Source of the DNA: Strigamia acuminata
Lineage: Eukaryota; Arthropoda; Chilopoda; Geophilomorpha; Linotaeniidae
NCBI GenBank assembly: GCA_949358305.1
Contig: OX442323.1
Span: 4,650,001-4,714,000, forward strand
DNA: 64,000 bases
Reading direction: 5' to 3'
Shown here in pieces: positions 9,795 through 19,669 of the stretch. A program made the position numbers and the translations under genes. The notes beneath the pieces are model-generated. The model ran no database searches, was not told where the DNA came from, and was given only the letters and a program-made list of their open reading frames with translations. Each line of letters begins with the position of its first letter. Position 1 is the first letter of the stretch.

Positions 9795-10075
9795 TTAGGT
9801 TCAAAAATATATTTTACACTGGATTGCTGTTCAAAATGTATAGCATTTCGTGGAATTAAGTATATTATTGTATTGTACATTATATCTTCCATTTTCATAA
9901 TGTAATTTTAAAAAAAATCTATTTTGAAAATGTTTTCATTTTTTACAAATAATAATGCAATATTGGAAATATTTCATATTTTATAAAATGTATTATCATT
10001 TGCAAACAAATAACATGCAAAAATGTATTTTAAAATGCACCGCAATGTAATTTCAATGTATTTTTGAGCCATGTA
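9795..10075. mobile_element. MITE of the GGTTCAAAAATA family, copy 2
   Basis: Termini are AGGTTCAAAAATATA and, inverted, TATTTTTGAGCCATGTA. It sits between B-type exons 2 and 3. Here its right end forms ATGTAG, a potential splice acceptor next to the coding sequence. In the intact B genes the same position reads ATGTGG. Confidence 0.7.
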
Positions 10076-10296
10076 GGTGTTTATGGTCATTTATGGCTCT
10101 GTTCTCACAACAGTTGTGAATATCTACGATAGGGATGTATAGGAGGATCATCGGGAGGATGTTCCTTACAGGATATAGATCTACTGCTTCAATTGATCAG
10201 AGAAATGACAGTGGTATCCAATGATGGACATGACGGTCAACTAGCTGCAGCTAACATGAGTCAAGTGTTAAGCAAAATGCATGATGCTTTTGAATC

Positions 10297-10415
10297 CGGC
10301 GGCGGTGACAATGGCGGCGGTGACAACGGCGGCGGTGACAACGGCGGCGGTGACAACGGCGGCGGTGACAACGGCGGCGGTGACAACGGCGGCGGTGACA
10401 ATGACGGCGGACTTG
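10297..10415 (+). repeat. 15-bp minisatellite encoding Gly-Gly-Gly-Asp-Asn
   Basis: About eight tandem copies of GGCGGCGGTGACAAC, in frame with the C-terminal tail of B-type CAP genes. B2 has the same motif in two to three copies. Near-identity of units indicates recent expansion. Confidence 0.9.
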
Positions 10416-10454
10416 ACAATGGCGGAGGTAATAATAATAAAGATTTATATATCT

Positions 10455-11274
10455 TGTGGTGACCCAGTTGGATAAGTGTCCCCCCAGGGCGGATACTTGT
10501 CCTATGAGTCACTATGATTAAAGAGTCGTTCCCCCCCGAGTTGGCTCCACCTCCCCATGGCAGGTGTGTGCCCCGAGGGGGAGGAAGCGGCTGGTGGTCA
10601 GCCCCCATTGGTTGATCGCCGGCCCTTCACCCCACTGCATAAAAGGCTGTGTTTCCCGCCTAAAGAAAGAACTTACACAAACGACACCAAGAACACAGCA
10701 ACTACCTCACCGTCAGGCCAACTTCAACTACAAGTTAGGATTGATCGAGGATCGCTGAGTAAAGTGCAAACTGTAACTCTCACGAAGTCACTTGCGAGCT
10801 ATTCCTGCGAAAGCACGAGAATAGCCCTTGTGAAATCACCCAGAATAATCGCCCAGACGATTATTCGCCGAAGTAAGTGTCCGAGTGCTTTGTAGGGAAC
10901 CCCAAAGTTCCTAGACGAGGCCTCTGCGACGCTAAACAAACCCTAGACAACAGGCACGGATAGAAGACTCGAAAGAGCATTCCACCGCGTCCGTGAAGAC
11001 GAATCCGTGACGAATTAACGACAACTCGAGACGCCGCCTTTGTTCCGCCGACCACGCGGAATCGACGACGCCATCTTGAGAAATCCTTTGTTCGACGCTG
11101 ACCACGTCGACTCTAGAATTATTACTGAGTGTATTTTAAAGGCATAAAGCCTGGTGAATAAATTACCTGTTTATTTACATACATTTGGTATTCATTTGGG
11201 TATTTACATAATTGATCACAGGTAAAGTATTACACGTTAGCGCTATTTAAACCTATACCAAGTAGGACGCGACA
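10455..11274 (+). repeat. 5' LTR (820 bp)
   Basis: Starts TGTGGTGACCCAG and ends ACGCGACA. It contains a TATA-like CATAAAAGG at ~10,638 and an AATAAA at ~11,157, consistent with U3 promoter and polyadenylation signal. A diverged solo LTR of this family is at 24,945-25,775. Confidence 0.92.
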
Positions 11275-11276
11275 CG

Positions 11277-11294
11277 TGGGGGCCCGTCCGGGAT
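11277..11294 (+). other. Primer-binding site, tRNA-Pro-like
   Basis: TGGGGGCCCGTCCGGGAT lies two bases after the LTR. It matches, with one difference, the 18-nt site complementary to the 3' end of tRNA-Pro used by murine-leukaemia-type retroviruses. Confidence 0.75.
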
Positions 11295-11368
11295 TTAGAA
11301 ATAAATCTCAAATCTGAACTTGTGATCTCTCAATAAGATAACCCAAATCGTAGAATTACCGAAAGAAA

Positions 11369-14300
11369 ATGTCAGACAAAGACGAGCAATCCACGTCTGA
11401 AACCGAGCAGAGAATGCCCGAGAAGGGAAAAAGGACCTCCGACTACCACCTGAGATCGGATGGTCCCGTCCCTGAAATGTCCGCAAAGGCGAAAGCCCGA
11501 GCGAATAAAAGGAGAGCGAAGGCGCAGAAAGAGGAGCAAGCTGCATCGCTCGCGGCCCTAGACGGGCCAGAGCGAGAGCGGGTTCCCTTGAATATGCAAC
11601 CCTTCGAAGATACCGATCCGGAAGCCATAGAAAATCGAGAAGAAATTCGCGACGTATCGCCAGGACGAGTATCGATATTGATGACCGAGGAGACGAATGA
11701 AGCTCCGAAAATAACGGTCACGATCGGCACAGACCCATCGCCACCAACGGCTCAGACGTCCGTAAAACAAACCCCACGGAAAAACGACGGCGGGACCCCG
11801 ATAACCCCCCGAGTTACGGCGAGTCCTGCAGTTGTTTCCTTCGAAGTATCTCACCTAATTCGGTTGACGCAGCAAGCTGCCCAGCTAAAAGCGATGATAG
11901 ACATTCCAGTAGGAACGTCAGTCTGGGAATCGATTACCCTACTCACTGACGCTATCTGTGCGGCACAAGCCCCGACGCCGGTCGCAAGACCAGCAGCGGA
12001 GACGCCCATGCCCCAGGTAACGCCCAGTGACACCGGAGGTTTCGCGCCAGACCCCAACCGAACACTTCACGAATCCAGAGAGAAGGCCCGCGAGGAAGCC
12101 AGACAAGAAGCGACTAGTCGCCAACGAAGGCTGAGCGCAGAGCGGCGAGAACTCTGGAAGGAAGAGGAAGAAAGGGAGCAACGCGAGAGAAGAACCACCG
12201 AGAGAACAGAGAAACTGGTCCAAAAAATGAGGGAAGAACGAGAAGCTAAAATTCGAAAAGAATGGAACGCAACAGTAGAAGGGCGACATCGAGAAGCTCA
12301 AGAGTACGAGGACCAATTTCAAGCGCTAATAGCTCAAAGAAAAACAGAAAAACTACAAATGTTGCGAAAAGAGGCCATTCTACAACATCAGAAATGGGAA
12401 GAACAACATCGCGAGAGGTTGAGAGAAGAGGAAGCCAGAAAAGAAAAAGAACAGTTTCTGAAAGAGAAAGAAGAGTGGGATCGAGTCAGATGGACCGAAG
12501 AGTACAAAGCGAAGAAACAAGCTATAATAGATGAGCAAAAAAGATGGGAAGCCGAAAACTGGGAGAAGGAGACAGAAAAGTTCCAGAAAGAGTACGCACA
12601 AGACGTCTCGGACAGGAAGAAAAATGAAGAAAACCTGAAACGGAAACCAGAACCCCCCAGCGGCTCTGATACCGACACAGGAGAAGGTGCAACAAAGCCG
12701 GCAAAAACGGCGAAAAGGGGGAAATCTCAAAAGAGAGACGAGTCGGTCCCAAAAACAAAGGACCGTCACCCCTCAAAAAGATCCGAGACGGGAGCAGCCA
12801 TCGACGCGTTACTCGAAAAGAAAAACGCAAATAAAAATCGGGAACGCCCCGAAAGCGAGGAAAACAGATGGCATTCTTTTTACGAGAACAACGACGGAGG
12901 GGAGCCGCCGCCATCCGGAGGCTCGAAACAGAAGAAGGCTGGCGGAGAGACCCCACCGAGAGGGCCGAGGTTTCACCCCCAAGGAGATCCCTCCGAGCCC
13001 TCCGATTCGTCGGACGACGACCATCCGAGTCGACCGTCTACAGGAAGGAGTCAAGAAGGCAGCGATGGGCACCGGTCGAACCGGCCGAATGCTTCAGACC
13101 GCTCTTCCCGGAGCTCCAACCCTCGTTCGGAGGAAGGGAACTTTCAGGACTCATCTGGCCGACATTACACGATGTCTGAGCTAGGCCGAGCCCTGCTGAA
13201 CTCTTTCAGAAGAGAAGGAATAGATCTAGGCCATCCAGGCGACGAACATAATCGCGCCGGAGAGAGGGTTAAGCGCAAATATGGCGTACGAAACGAACCA
13301 AGCAGCGAAGCCACGGGTAACATCCGTTGGCAACACTACATACAAACACGATTCGACGGTTCGTGGAAGGCCGGAGACCGCTTCCTAGACGAAGTAATGC
13401 GTATCAAGAAAGCGACAAAAGCCACCGTCGCCGACATGCTAACCCACGGTCTAGTGGAGCTAACCACGGGGTCAGCTCGAGAATGGTATCAGGGACTGAA
13501 AAACCCAACCTGGGACGATTTTCTCGTCCGTTTCGATCTCCGATACGGCGAGACTCCAGACGAGATCAGTAACAAATTACGTGGTCTACGGCAAGCCCCA
13601 GGAGAAACATTAGCCGACTACGACGCCCGAGCGAAACTCCTGTTTGCAAGAGCGCCGTACGAAATAAACCCCGCTGGTTTTACGATGATCTTTTACGGAG
13701 GATTATCGGCCCACTCGCAAAGAATTCTGCTAGACATGCGTGCACCCCGCACTGGCGATTACCAAGATGTCAGTAACTATCTTCTAACAAACACGTTAGA
13801 AATAGAACAGCGGTATTACGCCACTCTGCCCCCGGAAGAAGCTGACGCGCACGAGAAGCGGTTGCAGACGAGCGCCGAACGCCACAAGACCTCAGAAAAA
13901 TTAATGAGGCCAAGTGAATATTTGAGCGGCATAATGAGTCTCACCGAAGCATCCTTCGGACGAATGCTGACGCCTAAAGCAGGCAGTATTCTTCCAGCCA
14001 ACCCGATAGCTGCCCCAAAGAAAGCACCGGCAGCAACGGCGATGCAGGTGACCTCGACGGACTCCACCCAGATGGAGAAAGTCAAAGAGACAACACCTCT
14101 CGCCACGGCTAAAGAAGAGGAGCCAGCATCAAGCGACGAGGAAGCCCTAAATGAGCACCTCGAAAACTTGTCGACGGGATGCGACGATCAAGGTCCCTAT
14201 TTGCACCATGCACACCGGGCCTTAGCAATCGCACAATTCAGAGCACACGTGCAGGCAACAAAAGCGAGAGGGGCATTGGGAGGAAAAAGACGATTCCCGA

Positions 14301-14509
14301 CGCCCTTCGTCCCGAAAAAACCGGGATTCACTCCCACAGGGGATAAAAGTAACATCAAATGTTACAGCTGCGGAGAATACGGTCACTACTCCGACAAATG
14401 CGAAAAAACCGTCAAAGAAAAAGGCATCATGCAAACCTTGATGAAAATGATGATGGAGTTAAATACTAATCTAGCAAAAAACTCCCAAGCGCAGGCGTCG
14501 CCGAAATAA
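11369..14509 (+). CDS. gag: Gag polyprotein of the Ty3-type element
   Basis: 1046 codons starting ATGTCAGAC. Residues ~1-240 are disordered and charged. Residues ~240-430 are very rich in Glu, Lys and Arg and should form a long coiled coil. Residues ~640-830 match a retrotransposon capsid region (VELTTGSAREWYQGL and LRGLRQAPGETLADYDARA). A single CCHC zinc knuckle, CYSCGEYGHYSDKC, is near residue 997. This Gag is unusually long because of the coiled coil and disordered insert. It forms the particle and binds element RNA. The final codons overlap the pol frame, and a slippery heptamer plus hairpin lies there. Confidence 0.9.
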   Translation: MSDKDEQSTSETEQRMPEKGKRTSDYHLRSDGPVPEMSAKAKARANKRRAKAQKEEQAASLAALDGPERERVPLNMQPFEDTDPEAIENREEIRDVSPGRVSILMTEETNEAPKITVTIGTDPSPPTAQTSVKQTPRKNDGGTPITPRVTASPAVVSFEVSHLIRLTQQAAQLKAMIDIPVGTSVWESITLLTDAICAAQAPTPVARPAAETPMPQVTPSDTGGFAPDPNRTLHESREKAREEARQEATSRQRRLSAERRELWKEEEEREQRERRTTERTEKLVQKMREEREAKIRKEWNATVEGRHREAQEYEDQFQALIAQRKTEKLQMLRKEAILQHQKWEEQHRERLREEEARKEKEQFLKEKEEWDRVRWTEEYKAKKQAIIDEQKRWEAENWEKETEKFQKEYAQDVSDRKKNEENLKRKPEPPSGSDTDTGEGATKPAKTAKRGKSQKRDESVPKTKDRHPSKRSETGAAIDALLEKKNANKNRERPESEENRWHSFYENNDGGEPPPSGGSKQKKAGGETPPRGPRFHPQGDPSEPSDSSDDDHPSRPSTGRSQEGSDGHRSNRPNASDRSSRSSNPRSEEGNFQDSSGRHYTMSELGRALLNSFRREGIDLGHPGDEHNRAGERVKRKYGVRNEPSSEATGNIRWQHYIQTRFDGSWKAGDRFLDEVMRIKKATKATVADMLTHGLVELTTGSAREWYQGLKNPTWDDFLVRFDLRYGETPDEISNKLRGLRQAPGETLADYDARAKLLFARAPYEINPAGFTMIFYGGLSAHSQRILLDMRAPRTGDYQDVSNYLLTNTLEIEQRYYATLPPEEADAHEKRLQTSAERHKTSEKLMRPSEYLSGIMSLTEASFGRMLTPKAGSILPANPIAAPKKAPAATAMQVTSTDSTQMEKVKETTPLATAKEEEPASSDEEALNEHLENLSTGCDDQGPYLHHAHRALAIAQFRAHVQATKARGALGGKRRFPTPFVPKKPGFTPTGDKSNIKCYSCGEYGHYSDKCEKTVKEKGIMQTLMKMMMELNTNLAKNSQAQASPK

Positions 14510-17500
14510 ATTCAGCTTCGTCTGCGCCAGCCGCGGAAATTAAAAAGAAGAAATATCACACTGGACCCGCAGGTCATGCCTTGGCAGAAGCACAGATCAA
14601 AGATCGCATGCAGACCATTCCGAAGAAGGAAGAAACAGTGACGCTGACAAGTATGCAAGTGAGAACGAAGCCGGAGGTCGACATAGATTGGACGGACCTC
14701 CCGTTCAATCTGGAGGTTGAGCCCCAAACATTACGCGTTTTTCACTGCAATGTCACGAAAACACATTGCGAAACTCTGTGTATGCTGCCAGTGGAGATCG
14801 AAAACCAAAAATTGTTCGGTCTGCTGGATTCAGGAGCAGATCGTTCATTCATATCCGAAGATATAGTAAAGGACTTGGATATTGAAAAAAAGGTGGCACA
14901 AGTGAACGCGAACGTAGAATTGCTCACCGCCAACGGCTACGTCAAGCCGAGGGGCGTAGTTCGCATCATGATCGACTGGAAGGGGGGGAACCTGTTCCAC
15001 CCCTTCATAGTCTTGCCATCCCACGACAAAGTATTCCTCTTAGGGATGGATATCATGGCAAAACTGAAAATTCAGCCAAACCCGATAACCCGTTCATGGA
15101 ACTGGATAAGTCCCGAGGGAGAACGGCCAGTCCCCGTAGTTCCCCAAAAATTACTGGACGAAGCCAAGGACAAAGAGGAATACGGAAGAGGATTGCGAAA
15201 ATTCGTCCAAGATTACGATTTCGCAGCCTTCACTCTGGAATTACAGAGGAGTAACGTCGTGGACACACTGGTCGAGGAGGCAGCACTGCGTGTTAACGAG
15301 GCATCGCTACTAAGGCGAGTGCTTCGAAAACATGAAAGAATTCTGACCAAGACACCTGGTCGAACGACGGAAGCAACCCACGAAATAGTCTTAACCACAG
15401 ACAAGCCGATTCGAGTGCCTTACAAGGGGATGAACCCCCAGAAAAGAGACATTGTGACGCAGATGTGCCAAGACATGCTCGACAAGGGCATAGTAACTCA
15501 AGCGCTGGGCGAATACGCGATGCGGATCGTCCTGGTAATGCGTCCAGGCTCGGAGCCTCGACTATGCATTGATTATCGCCCCCTGAATGCGATAACAGTT
15601 ATAGACCCGATTCAGATGCCGTCTATAGACTCGATCCTCCGGGAACTGAGCCCGTTCAAGTGGGTAACCACGATGGATCTGTCAAAGGGGTATTGGCAAG
15701 TGGAGCTAAAACCAGAAGACAAACTAAAAACGGCTTTCTACTCCCCGATAGGAAGATTAATGTTCAACGTGATGCCGTTCGGGCTTGTAAACGCCCCGAG
15801 CACGTTCCAGAAATTGATCGAAAGCGTGTTGGGAGATATGCTTCACGACTTCGTGTGGGCGTATCTCGACGACATAATAATAACGTCGGACACATTCGAA
15901 GAGCATATAGACCACATCGACAGAGTGGTCTCTCGCCTAGCCAAGGCGGGACTCCACATCCATCCAGGGAAGAGCAAGTTTTGCAGAAAAGAGCTTGCCT
16001 TCCTAGGATATCGAATAGGAGTCGAGGGAATCGCGATTGACCCCGAAAAGGTCAAAGCAATAAACGGATTCCCCGCCCCCGAAGATATAAAAGGTGTCCA
16101 AAGATTCATGGGCATGGTCAATTTCTTCGGCCGACTACTCTCTGGTCTGGCTGAGGTGGCCGCGCCTATAACGGATCTCTTACGAACGGATAAAGAGTTT
16201 GAGTGGACGGTCCAGTGCGAGGCCGCATTTAGCACTATCAAGCAAATGCTGGCTGACGTCGAAAAGATGCCATTGCCGGACCTAAACCGACCGTTCGTGT
16301 TGCACACCGACGCGAGTAAAATCGGACTGGGTGCAGCCCTTCTGCAGACCCACGTGTACAACGGAATCTCGCAAGAAGTACCCTGTATGTTTATAAGCAG
16401 GAAAATACAGGGCGCGGAGAAAAATTACACGGCAACGGAACTAGAATGCCTAGCCGTAATTTGGGCAGTTCGAAAATTTCGCGACTATCTGGAGTACACG
16501 AACTTCGAGGTTCAGACAGATCACCAGGCACTAAGCTGGTTGATGAAGCTCAAGGAACCTTCCGGCCGACTCGCAAGATGGCAACTGGAGTTAATGGCGT
16601 GCGATATAACAATTACGTACCGCCCCGGGAAGTACAATCATGTGGCCGACGCCCTCTCAAGAGCCCCAGCCTCTGACCCCCAGGGACCAGACGACGACGG
16701 CGAGGACGACACCCACCTCTTGTACTGCCCAACTCCACGCAGAATATGGCGCTTACGAAAAGCAAACGAACTGCCGGTGATGGAGCCCGAAGATAGAACG
16801 TTTTGTGGTTTTTGGACTCGAACGTACCAGCCAGCTGGGACGAGCGATTCAACGTCCGCAATTCAACCTCCGCCCCCCGGAGAAACCCACAAAACACTAC
16901 TACGCGCCTTCACAGCAAAAATTGAAGAAAAAACGCAATATGCTCCACCCACGAGACGTGAGTTCGTCGAACACCAGGCAGCAGACACAAAATGTCAAAT
17001 TATAACACAATATTTGCTGAACGGCGAATTTCCGGAAGGGATGACAAACCCACACCGCCGGAAACAGTTCGTCAAAGAAGCAACAAGCTACCTCATAGAT
17101 GATGAACTCCTGGTAAAATACCACCCGACATTTCAAGATGACCTCAGTGGAGCGGGAAACTCGGTGAAAGTGGTCGTACCGGCATCACTGCACAACCGAC
17201 TGTTGTGGCTGATGCACGGACACCCGCTCGCCAGCCATTCCGGCATAGCGAGAACCCTTTATCGAGTAAAGCAACTTTTCTTCTGGCCGGGCGCGCGGCA
17301 AAAGATAACGAAATTTATCCGACACTGCCCCCGGTGCCAAGCATGCAGACCGCGAGATAAAGTAGCCAGAAACGCCATGTCTCTCGGACCCTACGCACCG
17401 TTTGACTGCTTAAGCATAGACTTGATGGGCCCCAAGCCCACAACGGGAAACAAGAACATGTATATTCTCGTAATTATGGACGTGGCCACCCGATGGCCGG

Positions 17501-18612
17501 AGCTGTACGCCCTCGCGAAGCCCTCGGCTGAAAACATAGTCGAGTGCCTTTACGACGTGGCAATGCGATTTGGGTTTCCCAGAAAACTCATTTCGGATAA
17601 CGGCCCCCAATTCCGATCAAGAATATATAAGGACTTCTGTAGGAAATTTAAAATGGATGCATCGAACACCTCCACATATAATCCTCAGACAAACCCAGTC
17701 GAGAGATTAAATAAAGATATAAAATATGCGCTGACAGTATTCACCGACATTCACAATCGATGGGACGAATACCTGCGAGAAATCGCTTTCAGCATTCGCT
17801 CAACCGTGTCAAGAACACGCGAATTCTCACCGGCGTACCTCAACTTCGCCCGCGAATTAAGGATGCCATGGGACCCACGCGTTGCCGAAGCTGTTAACGT
17901 ATTAGACCCATCGAGCCCACACGAGTACGTGTGCCGGTTGGAACAGACTATATCCGACACATACCAGCATATGATGGCGCATATTTTCAACATGAGAGAA
18001 AGAATCGCAGATAAAGAAGGCGATCTCGCTTTCGCGAACTTTAAAGTGAATGATCTAGTGTGGAAGGAGGCACACACGTTGTCCAATGCAGCGAGGGGCA
18101 TCGCCGCAGGTTTAGCCGACAAGAGGGACGGTCCCTATGTAATTGTGGCCGAACACGGCGGCAACGCATACCAACTACGCCGCTTAGAGGACAACAAAAA
18201 TTTTCAGTCGATACATGGCCGAGATTTAAGGCCATATCTGCCAGAGTTTCCCCAAGAAATCTGGCTGGAAGGTCAGACACACAGCGGCCAAGGGGGCACC
18301 GTGGTCGACACGTTCCAAAAAACAAATGAAGCTGAAAATATAGCGGAGGACGAGGATGAATTCTTCGACGCCGAATCTCCGGCCGACGAGGCTCCAGCAC
18401 AGCCGGAGCAAGCAATTTCGGAGAGGGAGGAAGCAGAAGAATGTACTTCTGAAATGGAAAATAAAAAAATTAATAATGAGAAAAATGCCAACACATCGGA
18501 GATGAACGAGCAAGTAGAGTCACGATCTACGAGCACGTCGAAAATCAACCTTCGACCACGACGAAGCAATAATCCGTTCATTCGGGACGGCAAAGTCGTG
18601 GGGAAGAACTAA
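14470..18612 (+). CDS. pol: Pol polyprotein: protease, reverse transcriptase, RNase H, integrase
   Basis: Open in the -1 frame from 14,470 and expressed by frameshift from gag; there is no obvious own ATG at the start. Protease active site GLLDSGADRSFIS is near residue 82 (counting from 14,581). Reverse transcriptase has LRQ-type fingers upstream and the catalytic YLDDII near residue 426. RNase H follows with HTDASKIGLGAALLQ (~574) and QTDHQALSWLM. Integrase has the HHCC zinc finger (H-x5-H with CPRCQAC, ~875-925) and the three catalytic acidic residues in SIDLMG, ISDNGPQF and the Glu of NPVERLNKDI. A GPY-type module (DGPYVIVAE, ~1182) follows. All catalytic residues I can check are present. 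The C-terminal ~120 residues are acidic and disordered. Confidence 0.92.
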   Translation, partial: SSKKLPSAGVAEINSASSAPAAEIKKKKYHTGPAGHALAEAQIKDRMQTIPKKEETVTLTSMQVRTKPEVDIDWTDLPFNLEVEPQTLRVFHCNVTKTHCETLCMLPVEIENQKLFGLLDSGADRSFISEDIVKDLDIEKKVAQVNANVELLTANGYVKPRGVVRIMIDWKGGNLFHPFIVLPSHDKVFLLGMDIMAKLKIQPNPITRSWNWISPEGERPVPVVPQKLLDEAKDKEEYGRGLRKFVQDYDFAAFTLELQRSNVVDTLVEEAALRVNEASLLRRVLRKHERILTKTPGRTTEATHEIVLTTDKPIRVPYKGMNPQKRDIVTQMCQDMLDKGIVTQALGEYAMRIVLVMRPGSEPRLCIDYRPLNAITVIDPIQMPSIDSILRELSPFKWVTTMDLSKGYWQVELKPEDKLKTAFYSPIGRLMFNVMPFGLVNAPSTFQKLIESVLGDMLHDFVWAYLDDIIITSDTFEEHIDHIDRVVSRLAKAGLHIHPGKSKFCRKELAFLGYRIGVEGIAIDPEKVKAINGFPAPEDIKGVQRFMGMVNFFGRLLSGLAEVAAPITDLLRTDKEFEWTVQCEAAFSTIKQMLADVEKMPLPDLNRPFVLHTDASKIGLGAALLQTHVYNGISQEVPCMFISRKIQGAEKNYTATELECLAVIWAVRKFRDYLEYTNFEVQTDHQALSWLMKLKEPSGRLARWQLELMACDITITYRPGKYNHVADALSRAPASDPQGPDDDGEDDTHLLYCPTPRRIWRLRKANELPVMEPEDRTFCGFWTRTYQPAGTSDSTSAIQPPPPGETHKTLLRAFTAKIEEKTQYAPPTRREFVEHQAADTKCQIITQYLLNGEFPEGMTNPHRRKQFVKEATSYLIDDELLVKYHPTFQDDLSGAGNSVKVVVPASLHNRLLWLMHGHPLASHSGIARTLYRVKQLFFWPGARQKITKFIRHCPRCQACRPRDKVARNAMSLGPYAPFDCLSIDLMGPKPTTGNKNMYILVIMDVATRWPELYALAKPSAENIVECLYDVAMRFGFPRKLISDNGPQFRSRIYKDFCRKFKMDASNTSTYNPQTNPVERLNKDIKYALTVFTDIHNRWDEYLREIAFSIRSTVSRTREFSPAYLNFARELRMPWDPRVAEAVNVLDPSSPHEYVCRLEQTISDTYQHMMAHIFNMRERIADKEGDLAFANFKVNDLVWKEAHTLSNAARGIAAGLADKRDGPYVIVAEHGGNAYQLRRLEDNKNFQSIHGRDLRPYLPEFPQEIWLEGQTHSGQGGTVVDTFQKTNEAENIAEDEDEFFDAESPADEAPAQPEQAISEREEAEECTSEMENKKINNEKNANTSEMNEQVESRSTSTSKINLRPRRSNNPFIRDGKVVGKN
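14476..14527 (+). promoter_or_regulatory. Programmed -1 ribosomal frameshift signal between gag and pol
   Basis: The heptamer AAAAAAC (14,476-14,482) is in the X XXY YYZ register of the gag frame (GCA AAA AAC). Six bases downstream a nine-pair stem can form between GCGCAGGCG (14,489-14,497) and CGTCTGCGC (14,519-14,527), with one G-U pair and a 21-nt loop containing the gag stop. The pol frame is open from 14,470, so it overlaps gag by 40 nt in the -1 frame. This is what a Gag-Pol frameshift needs. Confidence 0.85.
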
Positions 18613-18992
18613 AAATAAAAGAAAATGTGATAACATGGAGCGGAGGCCTTGTAAAATAAAAAGATTTACTTACGAGAGCTGCTGCACATGTTGAAACGCG
18701 AAAATTTGGCTAAGTCCAAACTTCGCAACGAATTGTCGCAGTCACCACTAACAGACGAGAAGTTATGACGTATCGGGCGACCACGTGACAATGAAACCAC
18801 GCGGTCGACCCTGTAGCGTCATTGCCAGCACGGCGGATCTCGCAAAATACGAGACGCGTTCGAGACCCACAATTCTCAGCGTCGATAGGCCCAGTTTCCG
18901 ACTGTTTTTAACACGACGAGACGTGTTTTTGCTTCTCCCCCAAAGAGAAAGACAAAGACCTCTCAAACAAAACTTCATTTTCCTAAATTGAA
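18613..18992. other. Non-coding gap between pol and the third-ORF region
   Basis: No supported ORF. It is the expected place for a subgenomic-RNA leader or splice signals. Confidence 0.4.
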
Positions 18993-19118
18993 ATGGCCGA
19001 TCGACGCAACCCACGATTAGAGCCGAGCGCATCGTCGAGAGACGAGAGCGACGGCCTAATCGTAAATGCAGAAGACGATGAGAATTGGGACGAACAACCG
19101 CCGTTGCAGGTAAATTAG
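18993..19118 (+). CDS. Small acidic ORF downstream of pol, with a splice donor at its end
   Basis: ATG at 18,993 opens a 41-codon frame (MADRRNPRLEPS to WDEQPPLQ). A strong donor CAG/GTAAAT lies at 19,109 and a stop follows six bases later. It may be a short peptide or the first exon of the spliced third-ORF message, although its frame does not match the next open segment unless translation starts at a different ATG (19,066). Function unknown. Confidence 0.35.
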   Translation: MADRRNPRLEPSASSRDESDGLIVNAEDDENWDEQPPLQVN

Positions 19119-19228
19119 TGTGATTTCCCCAGAGAAATCACATAATTCTTTGAATCTGTTGCATCCAACCCAGATTGGAGCGTGACTTGTGACTGATATA
19201 TTTCTTTCTGTTTTATTATTGATTTAAG

Positions 19229-19621
19229 GCTGGCTAAAAACCCGAGAGTGGACCCAGATTCACCTCGGAGTCAAGGCCGCCAAAAAACTAGAACAAAGGA
19301 AGTGTTCGCGGAATGGCGTCGTGGCAAACCAAAACCAAAACTAAAGGTTTTCTTTCTTTTAAAATTAAACATCGTAATAAATTAAAATACGATTAGAGTT
19401 AAAATAAAAAGTTTAACGTAATATTAAGAATTTAACGATCGGTTTTGCCTGCGACCCCTTCCTAAAAAGCGGATCACCTGAGTTCAAAGGTAGTGTTGGA
19501 TCAGCGCTACGACGGCGGAGATCATCGCAGAACTGCGAAACAAGAAAATAAGACCGACGGCCGCAACAAAAGAAAGGAGTTGCTGCCACCGTCGATCTTG
19601 AGCATATTTCTGATCCCCATC
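19229..19621 (+). other. Two candidate exons leading into the third ORF
   Basis: Segment 19,229-19,346 is open (LAKNPRVDPDSPRSQG onward) between AAG and a GTTTTC donor. Segment 19,490-19,621 is open (VVLDQRYDGGDHRRT to SILSIFLIPI) between CAAAG and a GTTAAA donor. The second ends in phase 0, and joining it to the acceptor at 19,669 continues directly in frame into the third ORF. The GT-AG junctions and matching phases suggest splicing, but no transcript is available. Confidence 0.4.
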
Positions 19622-19669
19622 GTTAAACTGGGATTTATTATATTAATCTTGTGATCTAAAATTATTCAG

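Larger units (their letters stand above)
9658..10454 (+). pseudogene. B-type CAP pseudogene, middle exons deleted
   Basis: Exon 1 ATGG (9658-9661) and exon 2 (9721-9779, MALSTAVFLVFCFASTVQGQ) are intact with good splice sites. A MITE follows, then a degenerate third exon (10,075-10,280) in which the usual [13 protein letters not shown] is broken. The sequence then runs straight from the intron after exon 3 (SKMHDAFES) into the Gly-rich C-terminal repeat. The CAP-domain exons 4-7 are deleted. The 12.9-kb retrotransposon is inserted in its 3' end at 10,455. Confidence 0.75.

Noticed and set aside
11443-13072. Several long ORFs on both strands across gag
   Set aside because: Shadows caused by the GC-rich, Glu/Lys/Arg-biased gag codons; none has a recognisable domain or start context.
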